From Globodera rostochiensis (taxonomy: Eukaryota > Nematoda > Chromadorea > Rhabditida > Heteroderidae): a DNA stretch of 64,000 nucleotides. The DNA lies in NCBI GenBank assembly GCA_018350325.1, contig JAEVLN010000018.1:438185-502184 (forward strand). Reading direction: 5' to 3'. A program made the translations under genes and the position numbers. Below, one piece after another: positions 44,101-56,527 of the stretch (positions within the stretch are counted from its first letter, which is position 1; the number at the start of each line of letters is the position of its first letter). The notes under the pieces were generated by a model. It ran no database searches. It was not told the DNA's origin and saw only the letters and a list, made by a program, of their open reading frames with translations.

Positions 44101-46152
44101 TGAAGAAGGACAAATAGGACCGCGTTACGTAAATTTGTCGATAAAATGCAGTTATTGCTGCATTTATTTTTAGAATTTAAAAAATGCATAAAACTTTGGT
44201 CGAAAACTAGTTAAAATACAAGCAATAGATTCAACTCGTCGAGCTGAATCCGAATCCGCAAAAATTACGACCGAAAACAAATATGAAAAAAGTTACAAGC
44301 AAATTAAGTTGGCAAAAAATTTACTTAATAAGTTACCAAACAAAATCATAAAACAAGATGACATATAGGTTTGATTTTTCTAGAAATATGTGAAGAAGGA
44401 CAAATAGGACCGCGTTACGTAAATTTGTCGATAAAATGCAGTTATTGCTGCATTTATTTTTAGAATTTAAAAAATGCATAAAACTTTGGTCAAAAACTAG
44501 TTAAAATACAAGCAATAGATTCAACTCGTCGAGCTGAGTCCGAATCCGCAAAAATTACGACCGGAAACAAATATGAAAAAAGTTACAAGCAAATAAAGTT
44601 GGCAAAAAATGTGCTCAATAAGTTACCAAAACAAAATCATAAAACAAGAGGCATTTATAGTCTATACTCATGTATTTCTAGAAATATGTGAAGAAGGACA
44701 AATAGGACCGCGTTACGTAAATTTGTCGATAAAAAGCAGTTATTGCTGCGTTTGTTTTTAGAATTTAAAAAATGAATAAAACTTTGGTCGAAAACTAGTT
44801 AAAATACAAGCAATAGATTCAACTCGTCGAGCTGAGTTCGAATCCGCAAAAATTACGACCGAAAACAAATATGAAAAAAGTTACAAGCAAATTAAGTTGG
44901 CAAAAAATGTACTTAATAAGTTACAAAAACAAAATCATAAAACAAGATGTATTATAGCCTATACTCATGTTTTGCTAGAAATATGTGAAGAAGGACAAAA
45001 GGACCGCGTTACGTAAATTTGTCGATAAAATGCAGTTATTGCAGCATTTATTTTTAGAATTTAAAAAATGCATAAAACTTTGGTCGAAAACTAGTTAAAA
45101 TACAAGCAATAGATTCAACTCGTCGAGCTGAGTCCAAATCCGCTAAAATTACGACCGGAAACAAATATGAAAAAAGTTACAAGCAAAGAAAGTTGTCAAA
45201 AAATTTACTTAATAAGTTACCAAACAAAATCATAAAACAAGATGACATATATGTTTGATTTTTCTAGAAATATGTGAAGAAGGACAAATAGGACCGTATT
45301 ACGTAAATTTGCCGATAAAATGCAGTTATTGCTGCATTTATTTTAAAAATTTAAAAAATGCATAAAACTTTGGTCGAAAACTAGTTAAAATACAAGCAAT
45401 AGATTCAACTCGTCGAGCTGAGTTCGAATCCGCAAAAATTACGACCGAAAACAAATATGAAAAAAGTTACAAGCAAATTAAGTTGGCAAAAAATGTACTT
45501 AATAAGTTACAAAAACAAAATCATAAAACAAGATGACATAATGTTTGATTTTTCTAGAAATATGTGAAGAAGGACAAATAGGACCGTATTACGTAAATTT
45601 GCCGATAAAATGCAGTTATTGCTGCATTTATTTAAAGAATTTAAAAAATGCATAAAACTTTGGTCGAAAACTAGTTAAAATACAAGCAATAGATTCAACT
45701 CGTCGAGCTGAGTTCGAATCCGCAAAAATTACGACCGAAAACAAATATGAAAAAAGTTACAAGCAAATTAAGTTGGCAAAAAATGTACTTAATAAGTTAC
45801 AAAAACAAAATCATAAAACAAGATGACATAATGTTTGATTTTTCTAGAAATATGTGAAGAAGGACAAATAGGACCGTATTACGTAAATTTGCCGATAAAA
45901 TGCAGTTATTGCTGCATTTATTTAAAGAATTTAAAAAATGCATAAAACTTTGGTCGAAAACTAGTTAAAATACTAGCAATAGATTCAACTCGTCGAGCTG
46001 AGTCCAAATCCGCTAAAATTACGACCGGAAACAAATATGAAAAAAGTTACAAGCAAAGAAAGTTGTCAAAAAATTTACTTAATAAGTTACCAAACAAAAT
46101 CATAAAACAAGATGACATATATGTTTGATTTTTCTAGAAATATGTGAAGAAG

Positions 46153-49100
46153 GGCCTGAAACCATGATTGAACAACGATTTGTTGCAGACACTTTGGTCT
46201 ATATGTAATAAATCTAAAATTTTCACAAAGCATTCTATTTCAATTTTTTAACTTCTTCATAGTAATTTCCGACGCAAATTTTTGCTTTTTCATTACACTT
46301 AACTCGACTTGAGGAATCGATTATTAGCTTTTTTTCTTCGGGTCAGTCACCAACGTCATTTCCTAGTGATTATTGAATATATGGCCTGAAACCATGATTG
46401 AACAACGATTTGTTGCAGACACTTTGGTCTATATGTAATAAATCTAAAATTTTCACAAAGCATTCTATTTCAATTTTTTAACTTCTTCATAGTAATTTCC
46501 GACGCAAATTTTTGCTTTTTCATTGCACTTAACTCGACATGAGGAATCGATTATTAGCTTTTTTTCTTCGGGTCAGTCACCAACGTCATTTCCTAGTGAT
46601 TATTGAATATATGGCCTGAAACCATGATTGAACAACGATTTGTTGCAGACACTTTGGTCTATATGTAATAAATCTAAATTTTCACAAAGCATTCTATTTC
46701 AATTTTTTAAATTCTTCATAGTAATTTCCGACGTCAAATTTTTGCTTTTTCATTGCACTTAACTCGACTTGAGGAATCGATTATTAGCTTTTTTTCTTCG
46801 GGTCAGTCACCAACGTCATTTCCTAGTGATTATTGAATATATGGCCTGAAACCATGATTGAACAACGATTTGTTGCAGACACTTTGGTCTATATGTAATA
46901 AATCTAAAAATAAATCTAAAATTTTCACAAAGCATTGTATTTCAATTTTTTAACTTCTTCATAGTAATTTCCGACGCAAATTTTTGCTTTTTCATTGCAC
47001 TTAACTCGACTTGAGGAATCGATTATTAGCTTTTTTCTTCGGGTCAGTCACCATTGTCATTTCCTAGTGATTATTGAATATATGGCCTGAAACGATTTGT
47101 TGCAGACACTTTGGTCTATATGTAATAAATCTAAAATTTTCACAAAGCATTGTATTTCAATTTTTTAACTTCTTCATAGTAATTTCCGACGCAAATTTTT
47201 GCTTTTTCATTGCACTTAACTCGACTTGAGGAATCGATTATTAGCTTTTTTCTTCGGGTCAGTCACCAACGTCATTTCCTAGTGATTATTGAATATATGG
47301 CCTGAAACCATGATTGAACAACGATTTGTTGCAGACACTTTGGTCTATATGTAATAAATCTAAAATTTTCACAAAGCATTCTATTTCAATTTTTTAAATT
47401 CTTCATAGTAATTTCCGACGCAAATTTTTGCTTTTTCATTGCACTTAACTCGACTTGAGGAATCGATTATTAGCTTTTTTCTTCGGGTCAGTCACCAACG
47501 TCATTTCCTAGTGATTATTGAATATATGGCCTGAAACCATGATTGAACAACGATTTGTTGCAGACACTTTGGTCTATATGTAATAAATCTAAAATTTTCA
47601 CAAAGCATTCTATTTCAATTTTTTAACTTCTTCATAGTAATTTCCGACGCAAATTTTTGCTTTTTCATTGCACTTAACTCGACTTGAGGAATCGATTATT
47701 AGCTTTTTTTCTTCGGGTCAGTCACCAACGTCATTTCCTAGTGATTATTGAATATATGGCCTGAAACCATGATTGAACAACGATTTGTTGCAGACACTTT
47801 GGTCTATATGTAATAAATCTAAATTTTCACAAAGAATTCTATTTCAATTTTTTAACTTCTTCATAGTAATTTCCGACGCAAATTTTTGCTTTTTCATTGC
47901 ACTTAACTCGACTTGAGGAATCGATTATTAGCTTTTTTCTTCGGGTCAGTCACCAACGTCATTTCCTAGTGATTATTGAATATATGGCCTGAAACCATGA
48001 TTGAACAACGATTTGTTGCAGACACTTTGGTCTATATGTAATAAATCTAAATTTTCACAAAGCATTCTATTTCAATTTTTTAAATTCTTCATAGTAATTT
48101 CCGACGCAAATTTTTGCTTTTTCATTGCACTTAACTCGACTTGAGGAATCGATTATTAGCTTTTTTTCTTCGGGTCAGTCACCAACGTCATTTCCTAGTG
48201 ATTATTGAATATATGGCCTGAAACCATGATTGAACAACGATTTGTTGCAGACACTTTGGTCTATATGTAATAAATCTAAATTTTCACAAAGCATTCTATT
48301 TCAATTTTTTAAATTCTTCATAGTAATTTCCGACGCAAATTTTTGCTTTTTCATTGCACTTAACTCGACTTGAGGAATCGATTATTAGCTTTTTTTTCTT
48401 CGGGTCAGTCACCAACGTCATTTCCTAGTGATTATTGAATATATGGCCTGAAACCATGTTCACAAAGCATTCTATTTCAATTTTTTAAATTCTTCATAGT
48501 AATTTCCGACGCAAATTTTTGCTTTTTCATTGCACTTAACTCGACTTGAGGAATCGATTATTAGCTTTTTTCTTCGGGTCAGTCACCAACGTCATTTCCT
48601 AGTGATTATTGAATATATGGCCTGAAACCATGATTGAACAACGATTTGTTGCAGACACTTTGGTCTATATGTAATAAATCTAAAATTTTCACAAAGCATT
48701 CTATTTCAATTTTTTAACTTCTTCATAGTAATTTCCGACGCAAATTTTGCTTTTTCATTGCACTTAACTCGACTTGAGGAATCGATTATTAGATTTTTTT
48801 CTTCGGGTCAGTCACCAACGTCATTTCCTAGTGATTATTGAATATATGGCCTGAAACCATGATTGAACAACGATTTGTTGCAGACACTTTGGTCTATATG
48901 TAATAAATCTAAAATTTTCACAAAGCATTCTATTTCAATTTTTTAAATTCTTCATAGTAATTTCCGACGCAAATTTTTGCTTTTTCATTGCACTTAACTC
49001 GACTTGAGGAATCGATTATTAGCTTTTTTCTTCGGGTCAGTCACCAACGTCATTTCCTAGTGATTATTGAATATATGGCCTGAAACCATGATTGAACAAC

Positions 49101-52100
49101 GATTTGTTGCAGACACTTTGGTCTATATGTAATAAATCTAAAATTTTCACAAAGCATTCTATTTCAATTTTTTAAATTCTTCATAGTAATTTCCGACGCA
49201 AATTTTTGCTTTTTCATTGCACTTAACTCGACTTGAGGAATCGATTATTAGCTTTTTTTCTTCGGGTCAGTCACCAACGTCATTTCCTAGTGATTATTGA
49301 ATATATGGCCTGAAACCATGATTGAACAACGATTTGTTGCAGACACTTTGGTCTATATGTAATAAATCTAAAATTTTCACAAAGCATTCTATTTCAATTT
49401 TTTAACTTCTTCATAGTAATTTCCGACGCAAATTTTTGCTTTTTCATTGCACTTAACTCGACTTGAGGAATCGATTATTAGCTTTTTTTCTTCGGGTCAG
49501 TCACCAACGTCATTTCCTAGTGATTATTGAATATATGGCCTGAAACCATGATTGAACAACGATTTGTTGCAGACACTTTGGTCTATATGTAATAAATCTA
49601 AAATTTTCACAAAGCATTCTATTTCAATTTTTTAAATTCTTCATAGTAATTTCCGACGCAAATTTTTGCTTTTTCATTGCACTTAACTCGACTTGAGGAA
49701 TCGATTATTAGCTTTTTTCTTCGGGTCAGTCACCAACGTCATTTCCTAGTGATTATTGAATATATGGCCTGAAACCATGATTGAACAACGATTTGTTGCA
49801 GACACTTTGGTCTATATGTAATAAATCTAAAATTTTCACAAAGCATTCTATTTCAATTTATTAAATTCTTCATAGTAATTTCCGACGCAAATTTTTGCTT
49901 TTTCATTGCACTTAACTCGACTTGAGGAATCAATTATTAGCTTTTTTTCTTCGGGTCAGTCACCAACGTCATTTCCTAGTGATTGAATATATGGCCTGAA
50001 ACCATGATTGAACAACGATTTGTTGCAGACACTTTGGTCTATATGTAATAAATCTAAAATTTTCACAAAGCATTCTATTTCAATTTATTAAATTCTTCAT
50101 AGTAATTTCCGACGCAAATTTTTGCTTTTTCATTGCACTTAACTCGACTTGAGGAATCAATTATTAGCTTTTTTTCTTCGGGTCAGTCACCAACGTCATT
50201 TCCTAGTGATTGAATATATGGCCTGAAACCATGATTGAACAACGATTTGTTGCAGACACTTTGGTCTATGGTAATAAATCTAATTTCACAAAGCATTCTA
50301 TTTCAATTTTTTAACTTCTTCATAGTAATTTCCGACGCAAATGTTTGCTTTTTCATTGCACTTAACTCGACTTGAGGAATCGATTATTAGCTTTTTTCTT
50401 CGGGTCAGTCACCAACGTCATTTCCTAGTGATTATTGAATATATGGCCTGAAACCATGATTGAACAACGATTTGTTGCAGACACTTTGGTCTATGTAATA
50501 AATCTAAATTTCACAAAGCATTCTATTTCAATTTTTTAAATTCTTCATAGTAATTTCCGACGTAAAATGTTTGCTTTTTCATTGCACTTAACTCGACTTG
50601 AGGAATCGATTGTTAGCTTTTTTCTTCGGGTCAGTCACCAACGTCATTTCCTAGTGATTATTGAATATATGGCCTGAAACCATGATTGAACAACGATTTG
50701 TTGCAGACACTTTGGTCTATATGTAATAAATCTAAAATTTTCACAAAGCATTCTATTTCAATTTTTTAAATTCTTCATAGTAATTTCCGACGCAAATTTT
50801 TGCTTTTTCATTGCACTTAACTCGACTTGAGGAATCGATTATTAGATTTTTTCTTCGGGTCAGTCACCAACGTCATTTCCTAGTGATTATTGAATATATG
50901 GCCTGAAACCATGATTGAACAACGATTTGTTGCAGACACTTTGGTCTATGGTAATAAATCTAATTTCACAAAGCATCGTAAAATGTTTGCTTTTTCATTG
51001 CACTTAACTCGACTTGAGGAATCAATTATTAGCTTTTTTTCTTCGGGTCAGTCACCAACGTCATTTCCTAGTGATTGAATATATGGCCTGAAACCATGAT
51101 TGAACAACGATTTGTTGCAGACACTTTGGTCTATATGTAATAAATCTAAAATTTTCACAAAGCATTCTATTTCAATTTTTTAAATTCTTCATAGTAATTT
51201 CCGACGCAAATTTTTGCTTTTTCATTGCACTTAACTCGACTTGAGGAATCGATTGTTAGCTTTTTTCTTCGGGTCAGTCACCAACGTCATTTCCTAGTGA
51301 TTATTGAATATATGGCCTGAAACCATGATTGAACAACGATTTGTTGCAGACACTTTGGTCTATATGTAATAAATCTAAAATTTTCACAAAGCATTCTATT
51401 TCAATTTTTTAAATTCTTCATAGTAATTTCCGACGCAAATTTTTGCTTTTTCATTGCACTTAACTCGACTTGAGGAATCGATTGTTAGCTTTTTTCTTCG
51501 GGTCAGTCACCAACGTCATTTCCTAGTGATTATTGAATATATGGCCTGAAACCATGATTGAACAACGATTTGTTGCAGACACTTTGGTCTATGGTAATAA
51601 ATCTAATTTCACAAAGCATTCTATTTCAATTTTTTAAATTCTTCATAGTAATTTCCGACGCAAATTTTTGCTTTTTCATTGCACTTAACTCGACTTGAGG
51701 AATCGATTGTTAGCTTTTTTCTTCGGGTCAGTCACCAACGTCATTTCCTAGTGATTATTGAATATATGGCCTGAAACCATGATTGAACAACGATTTGTTG
51801 CAGACACTTTGGTCTATGTAATAAATCTAAATTTTCACAAAGCATTCTATTTCAATTTTTTAACTTCTTCATAGTAATTTCCGACGTAAAATTTTTGCTT
51901 TTTCATTGCACTTAACTCGACTTGAGGAATCGATTGTTAGCTTTTTTCTTCGGGTCAGTCACCAACGTCATTTCCTAGTGATTATTGAATATATGGCCTG
52001 AAACCATGATTGAACAACGATTTGTTGCAGACACTTTGGTCTATATGTAATAAATCTAAAATTTTCACAAAGCATTCTATTTCAATTTTTTAAATTCTTC

Positions 52101-55100
52101 ATAGTAATTTCCGACGCAAATGTTTGCTTTTTCATTGCACTTAACTCGACTTGAGGAATCGATTATTAGCTTTTTTCTTCGGGTCAGTCACCAACGTCAT
52201 TTCCTAGTGATTATTGAATATATGGCCTGAAACCATGATTGAACAACGATTTGTTGCAGACACTTTGGCTATATGTAATAAATCTAAAATTTCACAAAGC
52301 ATTGTATTTCAATTTTTTAACTTCTTCATAGTAATTTCCGACGCAAATTTTTGCTTTTTCATTGCACTTAACTCGACTTGAGGAATCGATTGTTAGCTTT
52401 TTTCTTCTGGTCAGTCACCAACGTCATTTCCTAGTGATTATTGAATATATGGCCTGAAACCATGATTGAACAACGATTTCTTTGGTCTATATGTAATAAA
52501 TCTAAAATTTTCACAAAGCATTCTATTTCAATTTTTTAAATTCTTCATAGTAATTTCCGACGTAAAATGTTTGCTTTTTCATTGCACTTAACTCGACTTG
52601 AGGAATCGATTGTTAGCTTTTTTCTTCGGGTCAGTCACCAACGTCATTTCCTAGTGATTATTGAATATATGGCCTGAAACCATGATTGAACAACGATTTG
52701 TTGCAGACACTTTGGTCTATATGTAATAAATCTAAAATTTTCACAAAGCATTGTATTTCAATTTTTTAAATTCTTCATAGTAATTTCCGACGCAAATTTT
52801 TGCTTTTTCATTGCACTTAACTCGACTTGAGGAATCGATTATTAGCTTTTTTCTTCGGGTCAGTCACCAACGTCATTTCCTAGTGATTATTGAATATATG
52901 GCCTGAAACCATGATTGAACAACGATTTGTTGCAGACACTTTGGTCTATGGTAATAAATCTAATTTCACAAAGCATCGTAAAATGTTTGCTTTTTCATTG
53001 CACTTAACTCGACTTGAGGAATCGATTATTAGCTTTTTTTCTTCGGGTCAGTCACCAACGTCATTTCCTAGTGATTATTGAATATATGGCCTGAAACCAT
53101 GATTGAACAACGATTTGTTGCAGACACTTTGGTCTATATGTAATAAATCTAAATTTTCACAAAGCATTGTATTTCAATTTTTTAACTTCTTCATAGTAAT
53201 TTCCGACGCAAATTTTTGCTTTTTCATTGCACTTAACTCGACTTGAGGAATCGATTGTTAGCTTTTTTCTTCGGGTCAGTCACCAACGTCATTTCCTAGT
53301 GATTATTGAATATATGGCCTGAAACCATGATTGAACAACGATTTGTTGCAGACACTTTGGTCTATGGTAATAAATCTAATTTCACAAAGCATTCTATTTC
53401 AATTTTTTAAATTCTTCATAGTAATTTCCGACGTAAAATGTTTGCTTTTTCATTGCACTTAACTCGACTTGAGGAATCGATTGTTAGCTTTTTTCTTCGG
53501 GTCAGTCACCAACGTCATTTCCTAGTGATTATTGAATATATGGCCTGAAACCATGATTGAACAACGATTTGTTGCAGACACTTTGGTCTATGGTAATAAA
53601 TCTAATTTCACAAAGCATTCTATTTCAATTTTTTAATTCTTCATAGTAATTTCCGACGCAAATTTTTGCTTTTTCATTGCACTTAACTCGACTTGAGGAA
53701 TCGATTGTTAGCTTTTTTCTTCGGGTCAGTCACCAACGTCATTTCCTAGTGATTATTGAATATATGGCCTGAAACCATGATTGAACAACGATTTGTTGCA
53801 GACACTTTGGTCTATATGTAATAAATCTAAAATTTTCACAAAGCATTGTATTTCAATTTTTTAATTCTTCATAGTAATTTCCGACGCAAATTTTTGCTTT
53901 TTCATTGCACTTAACTCGACTTGAGGAATCGATTGTTAGCTTTTTTCTTCGGGTCAGTCACCAACGTCATTTCCTAGTGATTATTGAATATATGGCCTGA
54001 AACCATGATTGAACAACGATTTGTTGCAGACACTTTGGTCTATGGTAATAAATCTAATTTCACAAAGCATTCTATTTCAATTTTTTAAATTCTTCATAGT
54101 AATTTCCGACGTAAAATGTTTGCTTTTTCATTGCACTTAACTCGACTTGAGGAATCGATTGTTAGCTTTTTTCTTCGGGTCAGTCACCAACGTCATTTCC
54201 TAGTGATTATTGAATATATGGCCTGAAACCATGATTGAACAACGATTTGTTGCAGACACTTTGGTCTATGGTAATAAATCTAATTTCACAAAGCATTCTA
54301 TTTCAATTTTTTAAATTCTTCATAGTAATTTCCGACGTAAAATATTTGCTTTTTCATTGCACTTAACTCGACTTGAGGAATCGATTGTTAGTTTTTTTCT
54401 TCGGGTCAGTCACCAATGTCATTTCCTAGTGATTATTGAATATATGGCCTGAAACCATGATTGAACAACGATTTGTTGCAGACACTTTGGTCTATATGTA
54501 ATAAATCTAAAATTTTCACAAAGCATTGTATTTCAATTTTTTAAATTCTTCATAGTAATTTCCGACGTAAAATGTTTGCTTTTTCATTGCACTTAACTCG
54601 ACTTGAGGAATCGATTGTTAGCTTTTTTCTTCGGGTCAGTCACCAACGTCATTTCCTAGTGATTATTGAATATATGGCCTGAAACCATGATTGAACAACG
54701 ATTTGTTGCAGACACTTTGGTCTATATGTAATAAATCTAAAATTTTCACAAAGCATTGTATTTCAATTTTTTAAATTCTTCATAGTAATTTCCGACGCAA
54801 ATTTTTGCTTTTTCATTGCACTTAAGTCGACTTGGGGAATCGATTATTAGCTTTTTTCTTCGGGTCAGTCACCAACGTCATTTCCTAGTGATTATTGAAT
54901 ATATGGCCTGAAACCATGATTGAACAACGATTTGTTGCAGACATTTTGGTCTATGGTAATAAATCTAATTTCACAAAGCATTCTATTTCAATTTTTTAAA
55001 TTCTTCATAGTAATTTCCGACGTAAAATGTTTGCTTTTTCATTGCACTTAACTCGACTTGAGGAATCGATTATTAGCTTTTTTTTCTTCGGGTCAGTCAC

Positions 55101-55905
55101 CAACGTCATTTCCTAGTGATTATTGAATATATGGCCTGAAACCATGATTGAACAACGATTTGTTGCAGACACTTTGGTCTATATGTAATAAATCTAAAAT
55201 TTTCACAAAGCATTGTATTTCAATTTTTTAACTTCTTCATAGTAATTTCCGACGCAAATTTTTGCTTTTTCATTGCACTGAACTCGACTTGAGGAATCGA
55301 TTGTTAGCTTTTTTCTTCGGGTCAGTCACCAACGTCATTTCCTAGTGATTATTGAATATATGGCCTGAAACCATGATTGAACAACGATTTGTTGCAGACA
55401 CTTTGGTCTATGGTAATAAATCTAATTTCACAAAGCATTCTATTTCAATTTTTTAAATTCTTCATAGTAATTTCCGACGTAAAATGTTTGCTTTTTCATT
55501 GCACTTAACTCGACTTGAGGAATCGATTGTTAGCTTTTTTCTTCGGGTCAGTCACCAACGTCATTTCCTAGTGATTATTGAATATATGGCCTGAAACCAT
55601 GATTGAACAACGATTTGTTGCAGACACTTTGGTCTATGGTAATAAATCTAATTTCACAAAGCATTCTAGTTCAATTTTTTAAATTCTTCATAGTAATTTC
55701 CGACGCAAATTTTTGCTTTTTCATTGCACTTAACTCGACTTGAGGAATCGATTGTTAGCTTTTTTCTTCGGGTCAGTCACCAACGTCATTTCCTAGTGAT
55801 TATTGAATATATGGCCTGAAACCTTGATTGAACAACGATTTGTTGCAGACACTTTGGTCTATGGTAATAAATCTAATTTCACAAAGCATTCTATTTCAAT
55901 TTTTT
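46153..55905 (+). repeat. satellite family B array
   Basis: About 44 units of roughly 230 bp (some deleted to 175-225). Each runs from GGCCTGAAACCATGATTGAA through GATTTGTTGCAGACACTTTGG, ATAGTAATTTCCGACGCAAA, TTGCACTTAACTCGACTTGA, CTTCGGGTCAGTCACCAACG to GTCATTTCCTAGTGATTATTG. A left zone (46.1-50 kb) with TATATGTAATAAATC is followed by a right zone (50.2-55.9 kb) where units with TATGGTAATAAATC and CGACGTAAAATG become common. Two short units (50899, 52899) share the same internal deletion, AAAGCATCGTAAAATG. No coding or RNA-gene signal. Confidence 0.95.
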
Positions 55906-56527
55906 AAATTCTTAAAATAAATGCAGCAATAACTGCATTTTATCGGCAAATTTACGTAATACGGTCCTATTTGTCCTTCTTCACATATTTCTAGAAAAAC
56001 ATGAGTATAGGCTATAATACATCTTGTTTTATGATTTTGTTTTTGTAACTTATTAAGTAGATTTTTTGCCAACTTTCTTTGCTTGTAACTTTTTTCATAT
56101 TTGTTTTCGGTCGTAATTTTTGCGGATTCGAACTCAGCTCGACGAGTTGAATCTATTGCTTGTATTTTAACTAGTTTTCGACCAAAGTTTTATGCATTTT
56201 TTAAATTCTTAAAATAAATGCAGCAATAACTGCATTTTATCGGCAAATTTACGTAATACCGTCCTATTTGTCCTTCTTCACATATTTCTAGAAAAATCAA
56301 ACATATATGTCATCTTGTTTTATGATTTTGTTTTTGTAACTTATTAAGTAAATTTTTTGCCAACTTTCTTTGCTTGTAACTTTTTTCATATTTGTTTTCG
56401 GTCGTAATTTTTGCGGATTCGAACTCAGCTCGACGAGTTGAATCTAGTGCTTGTATTTTAACTAGTTTTCGACCAAAGTTTTATGCATTTTTTAAATTCT
56501 AAAAATAAATGCTGCAATAACTGCAAA
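55906..56527 (-). repeat. satellite family A, two inverted units
   Basis: Just over two family A units on the minus strand (ATAAATGCAGCAATAACTGC read forward). They lie between the family B array and the second direct A array. The left junction falls within ATTTTTTAAATTCTT, which both families contain. The right junction joins AATAACTGCA to AAGTTACAAAAAC. Confidence 0.92.

Larger units (their letters stand above)
39718..46152 (+). repeat. satellite family A, first direct array
   Basis: About 17 units of 284-297 bp. Each begins CTAGAAATATGTGAAGAAGG and includes GTTACGTAAATTTG, GCAGTTATTGCTGCATTTA, AACTAGTTAAAATACAAGC, TTCAACTCGTCGAGCTGAG and ATGAAAAAAGTTACAAGC. Unit starts 42336, 42632, 42929, 43219, 43509 and 43793 show the spacing. 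The first unit (39718-39961) is separated from the rest by a hAT-like insertion. Two variants recur: a CGTATTACG / TTGCCGATA / GTTCGAATCCGC / GACCGAAAAC type and a CGCGTTACG / TTGTCGATA / GTCCGAATCCGC / GACCGGAAAC type. There is no coding capacity; reading frames in it are short and not conserved between units. Confidence 0.95.

Noticed and set aside
50890..53081. Two identical 62-63-codon frames in satellite B
   Set aside because: They arise only in two units that share a deletion; all other units are closed.
46153..55905. CRISPR-like regular repeats
   Set aside because: Units of about 230 bp are contiguous, with no unique spacers, in a eukaryotic context. This is a satellite.
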